The notes below the pieces were generated by a model, which saw only the letters and a list, made by a program, of their open reading frames with translations, was not told the origin of the DNA and made no database searches. From NCBI GenBank assembly GCA_964414425.1, contig CAYPWL010000035.1, forward strand, positions 1-33,372: DNA of 33,372 nucleotides, written 5' to 3'. This DNA is from GYS-P2D sp964414425. Its GTDB lineage: Bacteria; Bacteroidota; Bacteroidia; Chitinophagales; Saprospiraceae. The position numbers and the translations under genes were made by a program. Positions 9,725-17,599 of this stretch are shown here, piece by piece (the stretch's first letter is position 1; each line of letters opens with the position of its first letter).

Positions 9725-10524
9725 GGCTCTTTATTAACTATCGGACACTCCCAACCACCATAAATTCCATTAAGTGCTTTAGCCTCGGTTTGGAGGATAA
9801 CGGTTATATCTGTGATGTCATCCCTCGTAGGGTTATCAACACGAGAGAAATGATAAAAGTAAGGTTGCCGCTCACCTCGATGAAACCCTTTTTCTTCCTC
9901 CTGAAATCCAGATTCTAACACGAACGTGCTATACCTGTCGCGCTCTATATCTGTGCCAAAATAGGCCCAGTGATCTATCTTTCTTGGCTCTCTGATTTGA
10001 TCTCCTGCGTCTATTAAGGTTTGTACTGTAGCAGTATTTTGACGGTATTCTGTTATGTATATGTCTGGATAAATTCTGTTTTGATAGAATTCATTTTCTG
10101 GATCATATGACAGGTATACAATAGGTGGGAATCCACTCCCTTCATTAGTGAAGTAGTTCTTCAAGAAGCTTCGCATGCCTACTGAATCCTTGAGGTAATA
10201 ATAATCTACTTGGGTGCAATCATGAGTAAAGGTGCCCACCAACTTACAAGTGGATTGGATATCCATGTAGTTAAATAGCTTGTCGGACAACTTGTAGAGT
10301 TGCTCATAGACCGTAGTGTCAGGAAATCCATCTATGGAGCATGGGCTAAATTGATGACCCACACCAAGAAGATAAGGGAGCTGGATAGAGTCTATCATCT
10401 CTTGGTAGCTCAGGTCGACTAACATGGATCCTGGCTTATCATCCCACTGTGCGAGATATTGATCCCATTGGCTCTGAGCAAGATTGGATAGCAGCAGCCC
10501 GATGATCAGACAAAATAATTTCAT
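9721..10524 (-). CDS. Exported DUF695 - RraB-like protein
   Basis: 267 residues. A signal peptide (MKLFCLIIGLLLSNLAQSQ) is followed by a DUF695-like domain (about 20-150; WDQYLAQWDDKPGSMLVDL, then HDCTQVDYYYLKD). A C-terminal domain (about 165-260) resembles the RNase E inhibitor RraB: LIDAGDQIREPRKIDHWAYF, then FVLESGFQEEE and VILQTEAKALN. DUF695-RraB pairings are known as cytoplasmic proteins; here the secretory signal puts the protein in the periplasm or on an outer-membrane face, where RNase E inhibition is implausible, so the domain must bind something else. It lies 128 bases after the VWA gene on the same strand, and read-through from there is possible. Function is otherwise unknown. 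Confidence 0.75.
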   Translation of the reverse strand: MKLFCLIIGLLLSNLAQSQWDQYLAQWDDKPGSMLVDLSYQEMIDSIQLPYLLGVGHQFSPCSIDGFPDTTVYEQLYKLSDKLFNYMDIQSTCKLVGTFTHDCTQVDYYYLKDSVGMRSFLKNYFTNEGSGFPPIVYLSYDPENEFYQNRIYPDIYITEYRQNTATVQTLIDAGDQIREPRKIDHWAYFGTDIERDRYSTFVLESGFQEEEKGFHRGERQPYFYHFSRVDNPTRDDITDITVILQTEAKALNGIYGGWECPIVNKEP

Positions 10525-10568
10525 AGGCGCAAATATCAGTTAGATCTGACTGATACACACGTACTCCG

Positions 10569-10587
10569 CTAAAATTAACTTGTTGTT
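10569..10587. repeat. AT-rich hairpin between the VWA and DUF695 genes
   Basis: Within the 128-base spacer, ATTAAC and GTTAAT form a six-bp inverted repeat with a five-base loop. It lacks a clear T-tract on either strand, so it is only a possible weak terminator or an operator. Confidence 0.25.
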
Positions 10588-10652
10588 AATGGAGTATTGA
10601 TCAGACACATATCAATGATGAAACCCCAAATGCTGTATAGATTGAAATGTGC

Positions 10653-11987
10653 TTATAGCTTATTTTTCTTCCTGTTCATGTCTCTGATAGCTTTTTCGAG
10701 ACCTCGAGGGGTCATGCTATACATGGGGATGATCCTCTTCAGAATAGTTGTAGTGAAGGTTATACTCCAGTGCTTCTCAGATACAGGATTGAGCCAGCAG
10801 ATCTTTTTGAATTTCTCAGAAAATCGTCCCCATGTTATCACACTTCCCTCATGTAATTCATAGGGCGCCATTGCTGCATCACCGATCACAAAAACTCTAT
10901 AGTTAGGATCTTTATTAAGAACTCGCTCGATAGGAATCGGATTTGTGCGGCGCTCGTCTTCATATACATATTTGTATATGGTATTGTGGAAGTAGTAGGT
11001 CTCCAGATCATGAGCGTAGCGGGTCTTCATCTTTTTAAACAGAGCCTGTACAGGACGGATATAATAATCCATCGAGTAACCCCCATTGTCGATCAATAGT
11101 ATTACTTGAAGTTTATCATTCGTTTTTTCGAGCTCTATAGGTAAGAATAGGCCACCTTCTTTTACTCCAGTTTTAACTGTCAGCGGTATATCAAGAAACA
11201 TTTCATTCGTTTCTTCGAGAACACCTTTTAAGCTTGCCAGCGTTGCATCTATGTTGTCATCATTGATATTTGCATCTACATCAACAGGGTAGTATTGAGG
11301 ATCGTCAAATACTTGTCTGGCCATACGACCTCCACCTGACCCACCTACTCGGATTCCTCCGAGTGCTGCTCCGCCATTGCCATAAGGTGAGTTGCCTCCA
11401 GTGCCAATCCAATGGGATCCTCCCGAATGCTTAAATTTCTGTTGTTCCATTACCTTCTCCATACGCTTACGGAGCTCTTCAAGATCTACGAAGCGGTAGT
11501 CTGCGGCTTTATCAATTAATCGTTCGGCATTAGCGTCATCATTTCCAGCCCCGCTATCACTATCTTTTCTGGAGGGGTCATCTTTATCGAGGATTTGCTC
11601 GCCATCTATGACTTTCTTGATGTCATAACTGGTCATATGTACCTCGTCAAGAAATTTTTCGATGATGCCATCCATGTCCATATGGACTCGCTCTTCGTCA
11701 GCCTTAATGAAGTCATCGAGCCAATCTTTGAATGTGTCAGACCTTTCGATAGCGTTACTGAGTCGTTCGCCAGGCTTAACATCTACCCCTATGAAATACT
11801 GGTAGAAAGCCTGAGTGTATGGGCCTACGTGTGTGGGATCTTTGACCAGTGCACCCTTAAATAGGGCATACATGTCACCTATGGTGTTGACGAGTTTTTT
11901 ATCCATAGCCTTGCGCAACAGTAGTAGCGATCTGACGTCGGCTTGGATGCCATAACTACGGCAGACTTCTGGAAAACTCTCAAACAT
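10653..11987 (-). CDS. VWA-domain CoxE-like protein, partner of MoxR ATPase
   Basis: 444 residues. The N-terminal half is helical and acidic, including an Asp/Ser-rich stretch near 133-155. A Gly-rich linker (188-220) follows, then a VWA-type fold from about residue 290 (VILLIDNGGYSMDYYIRPVQ, TYYFHNTIYKYVYEDE, RVFVIGDAAMAPYEL, ITWGRFSEKFKKICWLNP). CoxE-like VWA proteins work with a MoxR-type AAA+ ATPase as chaperones for metal-site insertion or complex maturation. The usual MIDAS DxSxS is replaced by D300-N-G-G-Y-S305; I recall the DNGG[WY]SM form in other members of this subfamily, so it is unlikely to be damage. No signal peptide. The MoxR gene ends 15 bases upstream, so the pair is almost certainly co-transcribed. 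The client is not identifiable here. Confidence 0.85.
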   Translation of the reverse strand: MFESFPEVCRSYGIQADVRSLLLLRKAMDKKLVNTIGDMYALFKGALVKDPTHVGPYTQAFYQYFIGVDVKPGERLSNAIERSDTFKDWLDDFIKADEERVHMDMDGIIEKFLDEVHMTSYDIKKVIDGEQILDKDDPSRKDSDSGAGNDDANAERLIDKAADYRFVDLEELRKRMEKVMEQQKFKHSGGSHWIGTGGNSPYGNGGAALGGIRVGGSGGGRMARQVFDDPQYYPVDVDANINDDNIDATLASLKGVLEETNEMFLDIPLTVKTGVKEGGLFLPIELEKTNDKLQVILLIDNGGYSMDYYIRPVQALFKKMKTRYAHDLETYYFHNTIYKYVYEDERRTNPIPIERVLNKDPNYRVFVIGDAAMAPYELHEGSVITWGRFSEKFKKICWLNPVSEKHWSITFTTTILKRIIPMYSMTPRGLEKAIRDMNRKKNKL

Positions 11988-12002
11988 AATGTTGACTATT
12001 TA

Positions 12003-12914
12003 TTAATGAAACCGCTGTGCGCCTCCAGGGGCGCTATCCATATCCATATTTCTCTTAACGCGCTTAACGTCATCTTGTGTCTTAACCAACGCTCCTAATC
12101 CATCTAACTCTTGAATCTTCTTTATGGTATCCTCTTTAGCAAAGGTCCTCAAATACTTAAGCCAATTGAGTAGTTCTCTCGTGGATGGCGCACGCTCGAG
12201 GCCCAGTTGTCTCAATTGATAGAATATTTCTATAGACTTAGTAACAACTTCTTCATCTGCAGAAGGGTAGTGCTTTGCTACTATTTCTCTCATTATGTCC
12301 GAATTAGGAAATGAGATATAGTGATAGATACATCTTCCTTTAAATGCCGTCGGGAGTTCTTGCTCACGATTACTGGTAATGACTATAGCCGGCATATCCT
12401 CTTCACTGACTTCTATGACCTTACCTGACTCTGGCATCACAAACTTGCGATGACTCAATGCATAGAGCAGGTCGTTGGGGAACTCTCTTGGTGCCTTATC
12501 AATCTCATCGATTAGTAATACTGAGTGTGCACTGCTGTAAGCTTTTGCCGCAGGACCTAATAATACATAGTCATCGAGGACTTCCGTGCTACGTCCTCCT
12601 GTACTTAATTTAGTATCGAGACCTTTTTCTTCTCGCTGCGCATTGAGCACTTCGATCTGACTATCTCGTAAATACTTGACGTGATCAAACTTAGCAACGA
12701 ATTGATCTACAGTACTCTTAGAGCCGACTGGATATACGTGCAAGTCAAGGTCGAGATTTTTGGCGTACTGCAAGGGTAATTCCGTCTTTCCAGTCCCCGG
12801 TTCTCCTTCTATCAACAAGGGCATGCCTAATACTCGAGCCATGTGAAATGCCTGAGCCAACTCACGATCACATAAATATTGATCCGATCCTGTCCAAAAT
12901 GTCGTTTCTGCCAT
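12003..12914 (-). CDS. MoxR-family AAA+ ATPase
   Basis: 303 residues with the full AAA+ set: Walker A GEPGTGKT (37-44), Walker B SVLLIDEIDK (131-140), sensor 1 TSN (180-182), arginine finger in AFKGRC (R194) and sensor 2 in RAPSTRELLNW (R246). The order and spacing fit the MoxR/CoxD group, cytoplasmic hexameric ATPases that act together with a VWA protein. That partner follows directly at 10653-11987. The extreme C-terminus (MDMDSAPGGAQRFH) is unstructured. The start ATG 12914 gives MAETTFWTGSDQYL, a normal beginning for the family. Substrate unknown. Confidence 0.9.
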   Translation of the reverse strand: MAETTFWTGSDQYLCDRELAQAFHMARVLGMPLLIEGEPGTGKTELPLQYAKNLDLDLHVYPVGSKSTVDQFVAKFDHVKYLRDSQIEVLNAQREEKGLDTKLSTGGRSTEVLDDYVLLGPAAKAYSSAHSVLLIDEIDKAPREFPNDLLYALSHRKFVMPESGKVIEVSEEDMPAIVITSNREQELPTAFKGRCIYHYISFPNSDIMREIVAKHYPSADEEVVTKSIEIFYQLRQLGLERAPSTRELLNWLKYLRTFAKEDTIKKIQELDGLGALVKTQDDVKRVKRNMDMDSAPGGAQRFH

Positions 12915-13007
12915 GGCCGAAAATTACGCCTATTAGAGGGATTACACCATATTATAATTGAACATATCTATGGGCGAACATCGATAGCGACACTATTTGT
13001 CCATAAG

Positions 13008-13829
13008 CTAAGTCGTCTTAAGAAACTCCCGGATATGATCACTTAAGGGCAGGGGCTTTTCAAAAGGGATTAAGTGCCCCACATCTGGCATCTCATAAAA
13101 GCTTCCGCCTCGTACTTTCTTTTGTATTTTCTGCCAAGACTTAGCTGTGATGACATCAGAGTACTGAGCTTTGATGATATGGATAGGCACGGTACTTTTC
13201 TTCATGATACTCCATAAGTTAGGTCCCGTACTATATACCTGAGCTTCCCACTCGCGGGAGTAGCTCAAGGTTAGGGTGCCATCCTCCTTTTCTTTTAAGC
13301 CATGAGTCAAAAAATCCTTGAATACATATGGATTAAATCTTTGAAAAACCTTCTTTGAGCCTAAATGCTGCCGAGCTTCACCGCGATCTTGCCAAGTAGT
13401 TCTACGATTCCTGGCTATTTTGACAATAGGATTCAGCTTAGATAAAATTGCGCTTGGGGCATATGCTGTCATAGCAATCACCCAGTAGGGGAGTATGACT
13501 GGGTCTATGAGTATGATCTGTGAGAAGAGATCTGGACGCTTCACAGCAGCGAGCCATGTTGCTATGGCGCCTAAGCTATGTCCTATTCCTATCACATTGC
13601 GATCCCCATGTTGATCCATCATATCTATGAGATCATCAGCGAATAGAGTCCAATCCTCTAATTGCTCTGCGGACTCACCAGGCCATAACGGACGCTGCCG
13701 ATACAGATGCACATTGTACTTCGCTGTAAATGGTTTGAGAAGGGTATTGTAACACTCGGGGGTATAGGCGTTGGCATGTAAAAATTGCAATGACTCTCCA
13801 GTGCCACCTAAGTTGATTCGTTTGTTCAT
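13008..13829 (-). CDS. Alpha/beta hydrolase
   Basis: 273 residues with an alpha/beta-hydrolase layout. The nucleophile elbow is GHSLG (S85), the likely acid is D225 in AQYSDVITA and the catalytic histidine is H252 in PDVGHLIPFEKP. A hydrophobic cap segment (about 110-135) lies between the strands. No signal peptide, so it should be cytoplasmic. The substrate cannot be deduced; esterase or lipase-like activity is the default expectation. It is separated by 93 bases from the MoxR gene upstream of which it does not obviously belong, and by 143 bases from the cysteine hydrolase gene. Confidence 0.85.
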   Translation of the reverse strand: MNKRINLGGTGESLQFLHANAYTPECYNTLLKPFTAKYNVHLYRQRPLWPGESAEQLEDWTLFADDLIDMMDQHGDRNVIGIGHSLGAIATWLAAVKRPDLFSQIILIDPVILPYWVIAMTAYAPSAILSKLNPIVKIARNRRTTWQDRGEARQHLGSKKVFQRFNPYVFKDFLTHGLKEKEDGTLTLSYSREWEAQVYSTGPNLWSIMKKSTVPIHIIKAQYSDVITAKSWQKIQKKVRGGSFYEMPDVGHLIPFEKPLPLSDHIREFLKTT

Positions 13830-13972
13830 ACGGTAGGAAGCTCTTTAAGATAACCGTGAAGGCTTAGATTAGTTGCAGGAAGGTTTCTGATAGATCCGAT
13901 AGCTCGATGAGATGTGGCTTAGTCCAAATCTAAAGCGCCGAACAAACAAAAAGAAGCTCAACTGAGTCCACC

Positions 13973-14539
13973 TTAAGAGGAGACTTGGTCAATCAACTCA
14001 TCCGTACTAATCACTTTCGCAAATTCATTATTTAGATTAGCTAATGAAACTCGATGTACAGTATCGGCAGAAAACACCTCACCATATGCTCCAACTTGTC
14101 GAAATGCCGCTGTTGCATCTGAGATAACCGTAATGTCAAGGCCAAGATTAGCACCCATGCGAGCACTTGTGGAGATACAATGATTAGTCGTTAATCCTAC
14201 CATTATTACAGATTGATACCCTTTGTTTTTGAGCTGCGAGAATAAGTCTGTTCCGATAAAGCAACTATTTACATCCTTGGTGATGATCGGTTCTCCAGCT
14301 ACGGGTGCGGTCTCTGGTTTGAAGGCGAATCCTTCGTGGGAAGCATGTAGTGGGCTATCCTTGAGTTGTGAACTATGCCTTATATGATAGATAGGCCAAG
14401 CTTTAGTGCGCCAGTGTCGCAGGATCTTTGCAGCATTTTCCTCAGCATATGGATTGTTGCGTTCTCCGCCATAGTAGTCCACGAAGTCCATTCCTCGTTG
14501 GATGTCAATTAAGAGTAAGACAGAAGGATTATCGTTCAT
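13973..14539 (-). CDS. Isochorismatase-like cysteine hydrolase
   Basis: 188 residues from ATG 14539 (MNDNPSVLLLIDIQRGMDFV). The catalytic triad of the family is present: D12 in LLIDIQ, K88 in IITKDVNSCFIGTDL and C121 in GLTTNHCISTSARMG. A Rossmann-like core is expected. Members hydrolyse isochorismate, nicotinamide, N-carbamoyl compounds or other amides; the substrate is not predictable here. An in-frame ATG at 14566 would add nine residues but overlaps the upstream gene much more; ATG 14539 overlaps its stop by 11 bases, a typical coupled arrangement. The two genes therefore look like one transcript. Confidence 0.85.
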   Translation of the reverse strand: MNDNPSVLLLIDIQRGMDFVDYYGGERNNPYAEENAAKILRHWRTKAWPIYHIRHSSQLKDSPLHASHEGFAFKPETAPVAGEPIITKDVNSCFIGTDLFSQLKNKGYQSVIMVGLTTNHCISTSARMGANLGLDITVISDATAAFRQVGAYGEVFSADTVHRVSLANLNNEFAKVISTDELIDQVSS

Positions 14540-14999
14540 AAGTAATAGTGTTACCGTTTGGATCAAACAGATGTTTTACATGAAAAGCCTCTGGACAAGC
14601 CCCCAGCTGTTCGATTAATGCCAGCTTGCCTTTGGCGTCTGAGAGAGTCGGAGTATGTCCTGCTTCTACCCACCACATGGCCATATGTGGCTTTCCAAGA
14701 TTTTGGAACCACTCTTTTTTACCCTTTATGAGCTCTCTGTGCGAGCTATGATAGACATATCGAAATAAGCTGTCTACGTCACGCCAGACAGACATATTGA
14801 TGATCAACTGCTCGTTGTCAAATGGGTTATAACTGGTTGCGTTATTGTTCTCATCTTTTAATCTCCAGATAAACCCGTCATGTGATTCTGCAATGGCGTT
14901 AATCTCATCAAGTCGAGAGGTGAAACCATGCATGATAGGATCATCCAAATTTACTCCCTTCATTTGGGCAATATTGATTTGAGCAAGATGGAAAGACAT
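14529..14999 (-). CDS. DUF3291 domain protein (ABM-like fold)
   Basis: 156 residues. MSFHLAQINIAQMKGVNLDD, then HGFTSRLDEINAIAESHDGFIWRL, NMSVWRDVDSLFRYVYHSSH, KKEWF and AMWWVEAGHTPTLSDA match the conserved blocks of DUF3291, a dimeric alpha+beta barrel family related to antibiotic biosynthesis monooxygenases and heme-degrading-like folds. Its biochemical role is not known. No signal peptide. It is the first gene of a two-gene unit with the cysteine hydrolase, which it overlaps by 11 bases. Confidence 0.85.
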   Translation of the reverse strand: MSFHLAQINIAQMKGVNLDDPIMHGFTSRLDEINAIAESHDGFIWRLKDENNNATSYNPFDNEQLIINMSVWRDVDSLFRYVYHSSHRELIKGKKEWFQNLGKPHMAMWWVEAGHTPTLSDAKGKLALIEQLGACPEAFHVKHLFDPNGNTITYER

Positions 15000-15039
15000 T
15001 TAGTGCTGCTATTAATTCAAGATATAAAGGGTCTACATG

Positions 15040-15081
15040 AAGTAGCCGACCTCAGAAATAGTTCTATAAGATCGGCTACTT
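15040..15081. repeat. Strong inverted repeat, terminator-like toward the right
   Basis: AAGTAGCCGA (15040-15049) and TCGGCTACTT (15072-15081) form a perfect 10-bp stem with a 22-base loop. On the plus strand it is followed by ATTTTTT, but both flanking genes are on the minus strand. For minus-strand transcripts it sits in the 3' region of the metalloprotease gene without a T-tract after it. Confidence 0.5.
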
Positions 15082-15125
15082 ATTTTTTAATGATCAGGTC
15101 ATTTTAAGCCTTATCAATCTTGTAT

Positions 15126-17528
15126 TTAATCGTCCGCATCGAGTATATCCTCGATTCTTTGATGTAGATCAGCGACATGATAGTCTTCGGCCGAACTCAA
15201 GTTTTTAGCAACCTTAAGGTTTTTATAGAGCTTGCTCAGCGTACCTCGAGCTAAACTTGGCACCTCAGATCTGTCGTCATCATTATCCATCAAGGCTTCC
15301 ATTCTTGCCACAAAAGCTCGTTGGAGGTTCCTGGTGTATACATCGCTTCCAGCACGCTTGCCACCGCTGAAGATGCTCTCACTCACATTGTCAAATAGCT
15401 CATAAGGGCTGTAGGCTTGAGCACCGTTGAGTGCTTCATTTTCCGCCATACGCTCAAGTCTATCATTGTTGAATAGTATTCTAAGTGTTCGATCCTGTAT
15501 GCCACCTATGCGGTCAACGATACCCTCTGGCTCAAATTTGCGTGTCAATTCGTCATCTATTAACCAGTGCGGCGTATTGAACACTTGTGCATGGAGGAAG
15601 TTAATCGCTCTTTTTTGCTTGCTCTTACTCTGGTGTACATAGGTAGGTTCTTGCTGATCTTGAGAGGTGAATATTTCGATTACACCACCTACATTACCTA
15701 CAACATGTCCTATGTATCTATTAAACTGATTAGAGACCTGATTGTACAGATCTTCTATTTGATCATAATCTTCGCCAGCTTCGTATGCCCATTCAGCAAT
15801 GTTGGGCATGATGCGCTTTAAGTTTTTGATGCCGTACTCACTGGCGAGCATAGAGTCATCACCTAAGTCTTCTGTCTGTGCAGTCGGATCCAGAGGTAGC
15901 CCTCGTTGACGACCATAGCGATATAGCGGATCTCCAGCATGGCTGAGTACCCACTCATTTAGAACTTCTTTCTCTTTGATCTTATCACCTTCGATAGGCT
16001 CATAACCATATTTTATCGACCAGTCATCATAGATTCCGATATTAGGCATGAGACCTACATCTCCATCTTCGGGTTGTGCGATATAGTTGAATCGTGCGTA
16101 ATCCATAATAGACGGTGCTGTGCCCATCTTCTGTGTGAAAGTTACTGATCTCAATGAATCAACCGGATAGGCTACACTGGATCCCATGTTGTGTGGCAGT
16201 CCTAATGTATGTCCAACCTCGTGAGCCGACACGAATCTGATCAGTCGGCCCATTACTTCTTGTTTGAAGTTTACACCTCTTGCATCCTCATTGATGGCAG
16301 CTGTCTGTATGAAGAACCAGTTTCTTAATAAGCGCATCACATTGTGATACCAGATGATATCTGATTCTAAGATTTCGCCTGTCCTTGGATCATGAACATG
16401 TGGCCCTTGAGCATTTTGGATATCTGTAGAGACATATCTGATTACAGAGTATCTCGTATCCTCAGGAGACCAATCTGGGTTTTCTTCTGGAGTCGGAGCT
16501 TCGAGAGCGTAGATCGCATTTTTAAAGCCTATCTTCTCAAATGCACTCTGCCAGTCATTAACACCTTGCTTCAGATATGGTACCCACTCAGTAGGAGTAG
16601 CTGGATCAATATAGTAGATGATTGGCTTGACCGGCTCTACAAGTTCCCCTCGTGCATATGCCTCGGGATCACTCGGTTCCATGCGCCACTTAGTGATGAA
16701 TCGTTCAGTCTCTGTGCGTTGATCATCCAGGCTATAGTTCGTCTGACTCACTGAGAAATATCCTACACGAGGATCGTAATATCTAGGCTCCATCGGATCG
16801 TCTGGGAGTAGGATGAAAGATTGGTTCATCTCTACAGACAGCGTTCCTGTAATCCGATTATCAGGCAAGTCAGTCCCTCCTCTATAGGTGAGGACATGTC
16901 TGATTTCTACATTTCTTGGAAAACTCCTCATTGAGGTGACAAAGCTCCTCTTACTATCGAGGCCTTTTATGCCAAAGCTCTTCTTCTGACGTTCTGAGAC
17001 AGCACCAATCATCGGTATGTCTGAGGTGAATAATCCATCAATCTCTATAACGGAGGTGCCCTCGCCACTTGCTTTGACATCGAACACCATAATGACGGGC
17101 TCGAAGTTGTTGTTCTTTACAGATTTGTATATGGGATCTTCGTTGCTAGCTACGCTATTGTAAGATACAGAACGCAGTACAAGCTTTTTACCCATTTTCT
17201 GCCATCGGATGACTTGCTGAGGCCTTGATTTTACACCAGCACCACCGAAGTTCAGATTCTTAACAAATCCAGAAATCCTGGACACTATGAGGATTTCAGT
17301 ATCAAGTAGGCTGTCAGGTATCTCAAAATAGTGCTTGCCGTCTACCTCATGAGTCATGAACAAGCCCTCAGTGCTGACCGCATCCTCAGTGATGAGTTTC
17401 TCATATTTTTCTGCGGCAATCTCTACGTCTGTCTTAGTGGAATCTTGGCTTGCTTCACCCGAGTCATCTTGTCCAGAGAGTACAAGAAATTGGGATAATA
17501 AAAGGAGTAGGAGTAATAGTTTCTTCAT
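15126..17528 (-). CDS. Exported zinc-dependent metalloprotease (DUF5117/DUF4953 type)
   Basis: About 800 residues. The start at 17528 is chosen because it begins a clean signal peptide (MKKLLLLLLLLSQFLVLSGQ); a longer frame back to 17573 only adds a hydrophilic lead. The first half has the DUF5117-like region (SLLDTEILIVSRISG, ...). The metal site HEVGHTLGLPHN (about 433-444) is the extended HExxHxxGxxH of metzincin-type peptidases, followed by SIMDYARFNYIAQPED, which acts as the Met-turn region of this family. The C-terminal part is the conserved DUF4953-type domain. Predicted to act outside the cytoplasm; target proteins unknown. The BNR-propeller gene lies 71 bases upstream on the same strand, and co-transcription is plausible. 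Confidence 0.9.
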   Translation of the reverse strand: MKKLLLLLLLLSQFLVLSGQDDSGEASQDSTKTDVEIAAEKYEKLITEDAVSTEGLFMTHEVDGKHYFEIPDSLLDTEILIVSRISGFVKNLNFGGAGVKSRPQQVIRWQKMGKKLVLRSVSYNSVASNEDPIYKSVKNNNFEPVIMVFDVKASGEGTSVIEIDGLFTSDIPMIGAVSERQKKSFGIKGLDSKRSFVTSMRSFPRNVEIRHVLTYRGGTDLPDNRITGTLSVEMNQSFILLPDDPMEPRYYDPRVGYFSVSQTNYSLDDQRTETERFITKWRMEPSDPEAYARGELVEPVKPIIYYIDPATPTEWVPYLKQGVNDWQSAFEKIGFKNAIYALEAPTPEENPDWSPEDTRYSVIRYVSTDIQNAQGPHVHDPRTGEILESDIIWYHNVMRLLRNWFFIQTAAINEDARGVNFKQEVMGRLIRFVSAHEVGHTLGLPHNMGSSVAYPVDSLRSVTFTQKMGTAPSIMDYARFNYIAQPEDGDVGLMPNIGIYDDWSIKYGYEPIEGDKIKEKEVLNEWVLSHAGDPLYRYGRQRGLPLDPTAQTEDLGDDSMLASEYGIKNLKRIMPNIAEWAYEAGEDYDQIEDLYNQVSNQFNRYIGHVVGNVGGVIEIFTSQDQQEPTYVHQSKSKQKRAINFLHAQVFNTPHWLIDDELTRKFEPEGIVDRIGGIQDRTLRILFNNDRLERMAENEALNGAQAYSPYELFDNVSESIFSGGKRAGSDVYTRNLQRAFVARMEALMDNDDDRSEVPSLARGTLSKLYKNLKVAKNLSSAEDYHVADLHQRIEDILDADD

Positions 17529-17599
17529 CACGGTTAATTTAATTATTGATTTATAAATGGAATCATCATTCATTTAGTTGTAAAGGGAGATCAAGCCCA

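Noticed and set aside
10569..10587. Rho-independent terminator after the VWA gene
   Set aside because: The stem is AT-rich and no T-tract follows on the minus strand, so it is listed only as a hairpin.
10597..10863. 88-codon plus-strand open frame
   Set aside because: Overlaps the 3' end of the VWA gene in antisense and shows no conserved-looking sequence.
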